Origin: JAFKKF01 sp035651055
Lineage (GTDB): Bacteria > Pseudomonadota > Alphaproteobacteria > Rhizobiales > Kaistiaceae
Length of the DNA: 8,409 bases
Reading direction: 5' to 3'
Assembly (NCBI GenBank): GCA_035651055.1
Contig: DASRGK010000121.1
Location: 1-8,409 of the forward strand
Part shown: piece by piece, positions 6,223-8,409 of the stretch
Layout: each line of letters opens with the position of its first letter
Position numbering within the stretch: position 1 is the stretch's first letter
Notes under the pieces: model-generated
What the model was told of the DNA's origin: nothing
The model's database searches: none
What the model saw: only the letters and a program-made list of their open reading frames with translations
Program-made: the position numbers and the translations under genes

Positions 6223-6734
6223 CCGGGCTTCCAGAGTCCCCGCATCGGCCCGTCCTTGCCGGCGACCGGATCGGCCTCGGGGAGCTTCACCGCCGCGATG
6301 CGCGCCCGGATGCCCGCCTTGTCCTCGGCGCCTTCGCGCATCAGGTCGGCCCACTGGCCGGCCGGATAGGCGCCGACGACGAGCAGGTCCGGCGTTGCGG
6401 AAATGCGCTTGTGCCCGACGCCGGCCGGGATCAGCACCGCGTCTCCCGCCCTGACGTGGAGCGTGGTTCCCCCCTCTCCGCCGAAGCGCACGTCGGCTTC
6501 GCCGCGGGCGATCCCCAGCACCTCGTGCGCGGTCGAATGATAGTGGTGGAACGGGAAAATGCCGTTCCGCCAGCCGCCGCCCCAGCCGTTCCGGTGAAAC
6601 AGCGCCTCGAAAGCGCTTGCCGCGTCGCCCGCCGCCGCGATCGCCCCGGAATAGACGATGAGGGGCAGCCGGCTGTTCGGCACGTCGCCGTCGTCGCTGA
6701 AGCTGTGGTGGCTCGCTTCCATCATGGGGATCAT
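6219..6734 (-). CDS. Cupin domain protein (YjlB-like)
   Basis: This is a 171-residue soluble single-domain cupin. Motif 1 is H64-Y-H66-x4-E71-x6-G and motif 2 is G97-x5-P103-x-G105-x2-H108, so the full metal-binding set (two His, Glu, His) is present. The region before motif 1 (NGWGGGWRNGIFPFHHYHS) and the C-terminal PxxGQWADLMREG stretch resemble the YjlB group of uncharacterised bacterial cupins. The substrate is unknown. On the minus strand GGGAGG (6750 to 6745) lies ten bases before the ATG at 6734, which favours this start over ATGs at codons 4 and 5. The gene faces the YcjF-like gene tail to tail and diverges from the secreted-protein gene. Confidence 0.88.
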   Translation of the reverse strand: MIPMMEASHHSFSDDGDVPNSRLPLIVYSGAIAAAGDAASAFEALFHRNGWGGGWRNGIFPFHHYHSTAHEVLGIARGEADVRFGGEGGTTLHVRAGDAVLIPAGVGHKRISATPDLLVVGAYPAGQWADLMREGAEDKAGIRARIAAVKLPEADPVAGKDGPMRGLWKPG

Positions 6735-6846
6735 AGCGCGTCAACCTCCCGCCTTACATCCACGCCAGGGTTGACTACATTGCCCGCTGAGGTGGGTTTT
6801 GGCGGAGCGCGCCCGGCAGGCCGCGCCCCAATTTGGAATGGATGAA

Positions 6847-7380
6847 ATGGCTCAGACCAAGCTTCGGGCAATACTGGTGGCACTGGCGGCGGCCGGCGGG
6901 ATGACCCTCGTCGGCAGCGCTCCCGCGGCGGCCGCCGGCGACCCGATCCTCTCCCGCCTCGTCGGCGAATGGATCGGCGGCGGCATGGCGAAGTCGGCGC
7001 CGAACGCCAACCCCGAACACGTCTTCTGCAAGATCACCAACAGCCTCAGCGCCGACGGAAAGTCGCTGCAGCAGCGCGGCCGCTGCGCCCTTCCCGCGCA
7101 GTCGACGTCGATCAAGGGGACGATTACCGCGTCCGGCGGCGGCAAGTATGCCGGCTCGATGCAATCGCTGCAGACCGACGGCGCGGCGACCCTGACCGGG
7201 ACCGGCTCCGGCGACACGATCGACTTCGTGGCCGAGTATGTCGACCGGCTCAGCAAGAAGCCGGGCACGTCGAAGGTGTCCCTGATCGTCACCGGCGAAG
7301 GCTACCGGCTCGTCACCAACGTCACCGGCAGGGACAAGAAGCCCTTCCTGGCTAGCGACATCAGCTTCCGCCACCCCTAA
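6847..7380 (+). CDS. Secreted small protein of unknown function
   Basis: I do not recognise this family with certainty. With the ATG at 6847 the product has 177 residues. A clear Sec signal peptide (MAQTKLRAILVALAAAGG onward, cleaved near AAAA-GD at about 30) precedes a mature part that looks all-beta. The mature part opens with DPILSRLVGEWIGGG, continues with alternating Ser/Thr/Gly strands and ends in DISFRHP. This pattern and the LxGEWxGxG opening recall lipocalin-like or other small beta-barrel proteins, but this is only a resemblance. Two cysteines (61 and 80) could form a disulfide in the periplasm. The frame also allows ATG 6838 and TTG 6799. I chose 6847 because the n-region is then basic, without the preceding Asp-Glu, and a GGA lies nine bases upstream. 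The 112-base gap to the divergent cupin gene shows a TTGACT (6771-6776) but no matching -10 box. Confidence 0.75.
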   Translation: MAQTKLRAILVALAAAGGMTLVGSAPAAAAGDPILSRLVGEWIGGGMAKSAPNANPEHVFCKITNSLSADGKSLQQRGRCALPAQSTSIKGTITASGGGKYAGSMQSLQTDGAATLTGTGSGDTIDFVAEYVDRLSKKPGTSKVSLIVTGEGYRLVTNVTGRDKKPFLASDISFRHP

Positions 7381-7406
7381 TGCACGCGGTCCGGATCTCG
7401 CCGGGT

Positions 7407-7443
7407 TAGACCTCCAGTCTAGGCGCCGCTCGCCGCGCCTAGA
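7407..7443. terminator. Hairpin between convergent genes, possible bidirectional terminator
   Basis: Two stems lie between the secreted-protein gene and the convergent LUD gene. TAGAC/GTCTA (7407-7411 and 7417-7421) is small. TCTAGGCGC/GCGCCTAGA (7418-7426 and 7435-7443) is a perfect 9-bp stem with an 8-base loop, and the LUD stop codon lies in its right arm. The two stems share bases and so would be alternatives. No T-run follows on either strand, so the terminator reading is moderate at best. Confidence 0.4.
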
Positions 7444-8095
7444 AGCCGAGGTGCTCGCGGATAAGGATGAGCGTGAACCGGCCGGGCGCGTCGCCGTGAA
7501 TGGTGAGCACCTTCTTGATCGCGCTGTTCCGCCCGTAGGCGCTCAGCATCCGCTCGTTTTCGAGCGGCAGCGCATGTTCGCGGAGGCGGGCGTGGGCTTC
7601 CGCCATGTCGCGCACGATCTTGTGCGTGCCGGCCACGAAGATCACCCTGCCGGCCGCGTACGGGTATTGCCCGATCTGGCTCCCGCTCCCCGAGGCAATG
7701 ACAACGTCGCCGGCCTCCGTGATCGCATGGACGCTGCCGAGCGCGTAGTCGGGCGCCGCTGCGATCTTGCGCTGCTCACGCTTCTTGGTCGGGTCGCCGA
7801 ACAGCGCCATCAGCTTCGGCCGCAGCGCATCGTACCGGCCGGACTGGTTGATGACCGCGGAAACGCCGATCTCGTCGAGCGTCTTCGACGTGTTGGTCAT
7901 TACCTCCGAGCCTTCCGGGATGAGTTCGAGGACCTTGGCCTTGGCTTCGGCGGTGTTCTCGACCACGAAAACCTCGAACCCGTTCTTCTCCAGCGCCGCC
8001 CTGGTGCGTTCGATGACGTGGTCCTCGGCGAGCGTGGTGTAGCGGGGATGCGGCTGGAAGGGCTGGGCTTCGCGGTTCGGTGTGACGGCGTTCAT
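7439..8095 (-). CDS. LUD domain protein (LutC/YkgG-like, DUF162)
   Basis: The 218-residue cytoplasmic product is a LUD-domain protein, a fold related to NagB/RpiA/CoA-transferase proteins. Visible family features are the GSEVMTNTSKTLDEIG stretch (62-77), the glycine-rich ASGSGSQIGQ (134-143) and the VAGTHKIVRD segment (154-163). LutC works with LutA and LutB in oxidising L-lactate to pyruvate in Bacillus. No lutA, lutB or iron-sulfur protein gene is present here, so this is an orphan LUD gene and its reaction is unknown. The start is well supported: AAGGAG (8110 to 8105 on the minus strand) lies nine bases before the ATG. The gene diverges from an HxlR-type regulator across a repeat-rich region, which suggests direct control by that regulator. 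Confidence 0.88.
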   Translation of the reverse strand: MNAVTPNREAQPFQPHPRYTTLAEDHVIERTRAALEKNGFEVFVVENTAEAKAKVLELIPEGSEVMTNTSKTLDEIGVSAVINQSGRYDALRPKLMALFGDPTKKREQRKIAAAPDYALGSVHAITEAGDVVIASGSGSQIGQYPYAAGRVIFVAGTHKIVRDMAEAHARLREHALPLENERMLSAYGRNSAIKKVLTIHGDAPGRFTLILIREHLGF

Positions 8096-8107
8096 AGCAG
8101 CATGCTC

Positions 8108-8170
8108 CTTAGAGTGCTTGAAACTATCGGTTAGATAATTAGATATAGTACTCTAAGAAATCAAGTACTC
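8108..8170. promoter_or_regulatory. Divergent promoter/operator region between LUD and HxlR genes
   Basis: This is an AT-rich island with several related repeats. CTTAGAGT (8108-8115) and ACTCTAAG (8150-8157) are a perfect 8-base inverted pair, 42 bases centre to centre (four helical turns). GAGTGCTTGA (8112-8121) is inverted, with one mismatch, as TCAAGTACTC (8161-8170). AGTACTC occurs at 8147-8153 and 8164-8170, and TTAGATA is tandem at 8131-8137 and 8139-8145. Possible promoters are TTGATT-N17-TAATTA on the minus strand (8164-8159 and 8141-8136) for the LUD gene, and TTGAAA (8118-8123) -N16- TAGATA (8140-8145) on the plus strand for the regulator. The repeats overlap both promoters. Confidence 0.55.
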
Positions 8171-8187
8171 CCGGAACCGGTCCGCAC

Positions 8188-8409
8188 ATGCTAGACGCTG
8201 ATTCGATGTCCAAGGCCGCTGTCAAAACGGAGACCGACGCCCGCCCGGGATGCCCGTCGCGGCATCTGCATGCCGGCGTCAGCCTGCTGCAGGAAAAGTG
8301 GGTGCTGCTGATCGTGCGCGTCCTGCTCAACGGGCCGCAGGGCTTCAACGACATGGCGCGCAATACCGGCGACGTGAACTCGACCACGCTGGCGCAGCGC
8401 CTGGCGCGG
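8188..8409 (+). CDS. HxlR family winged-helix transcriptional regulator (partial, cut by window end)
   Basis: The visible 74 residues are the N-terminal half of an HxlR-type regulator. C22-P-S-R leads into the first helix, then LLQEKWVLLIVRVLLNGPQGFNDMAR (33-58) matches the family pattern of a GKW-like turn, a helix and the G-P-x-x-F-N-D/E-L loop. DVNSTTLAQRLAR is the start of the recognition helix. The conserved N-terminal cysteine is the redox/electrophile sensor in several HxlR members (for example YodB and HypR of Bacillus), so a thiol-based sensing role is possible. The ATG at 8188 has a weak GGAA 11 bases upstream; ATG 8206 is an alternative. HxlR regulators often repress a divergent neighbour, here the LUD gene. 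The C-terminal half lies outside the window. Confidence 0.88.
   Translation, partial: MLDADSMSKAAVKTETDARPGCPSRHLHAGVSLLQEKWVLLIVRVLLNGPQGFNDMARNTGDVNSTTLAQRLAR

Noticed and set aside
4783..6744. A 653-codon open frame on the minus strand opposite the ycjX and DUF697 genes
   Set aside because: Its translation is Arg/Gly/Ala-rich with no family pattern, and it lies antisense to two well-supported genes. Long antisense frames are expected at this GC content.
3718..6760. A shared 13-base string (CCCGCCTTACATC) at 3718-3730 and 6748-6760, considered as a common promoter element
   Set aside because: One such match is about what chance gives for an 8-kb window of skewed composition, and neither copy has a fitting partner hexamer.

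Overview
The window is about 8.4 kb of GC-rich DNA with the codon and protein character of an alphaproteobacterium, most likely in the Hyphomicrobiales (Rhizobiales). Three things support this: a DksA with a single-cysteine zinc-finger remnant typical of the alphaproteobacterial form, a BA14K-like secreted protein, and a YcjX / DUF697 gene pair with rhizobial-type sequences. I see no tRNA, rRNA, CRISPR array, insertion sequence or phage gene. It reads as ordinary chromosomal sequence, densely packed, with short regulatory gaps. The placement rests on protein resemblance recalled from memory, not on a search.

Layout. At the left end a compact cation diffusion facilitator (minus strand) diverges from a FliO-domain membrane protein with a long disordered tail. 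A strong sigma70-type promoter follows and drives dksA. A gap of 194 bases then holds an inverted repeat and a set of direct repeats, ahead of a small secreted six-cysteine BA14K-like protein that ends in a 13-bp perfect hairpin terminator. Next comes a three-gene plus-strand run: a SixA-type histidine phosphatase, a YcjX-type P-loop NTPase and a DUF697/YcjF-type membrane protein. The last two overlap by 4 bases (ATGA). The run meets a minus-strand cupin gene tail to tail, and the two stop codons share the same CTAG. Divergent from the cupin is a small secreted protein of unknown function. It converges, across a small hairpin, on a minus-strand LUD-domain (LutC/YkgG-like) gene. At the right edge an HxlR-family regulator, cut by the window end, diverges from the LUD gene across an AT-rich, repeat-laden control region.

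How the genes may work together. The clearest functional units are the phosphatase-YcjX-DUF697 run, which suggests an envelope-stress or membrane-associated NTPase module, and the HxlR/LUD pair, which suggests a thiol- or electrophile-responsive switch controlling one metabolic gene. The other genes look like single transcription units. No obviously new defence or mobile system is present. The points worth following are the unusual metal-site residue in the CDF transporter, the repeat architecture in front of the BA14K-like gene, and the HxlR/LUD operator region.
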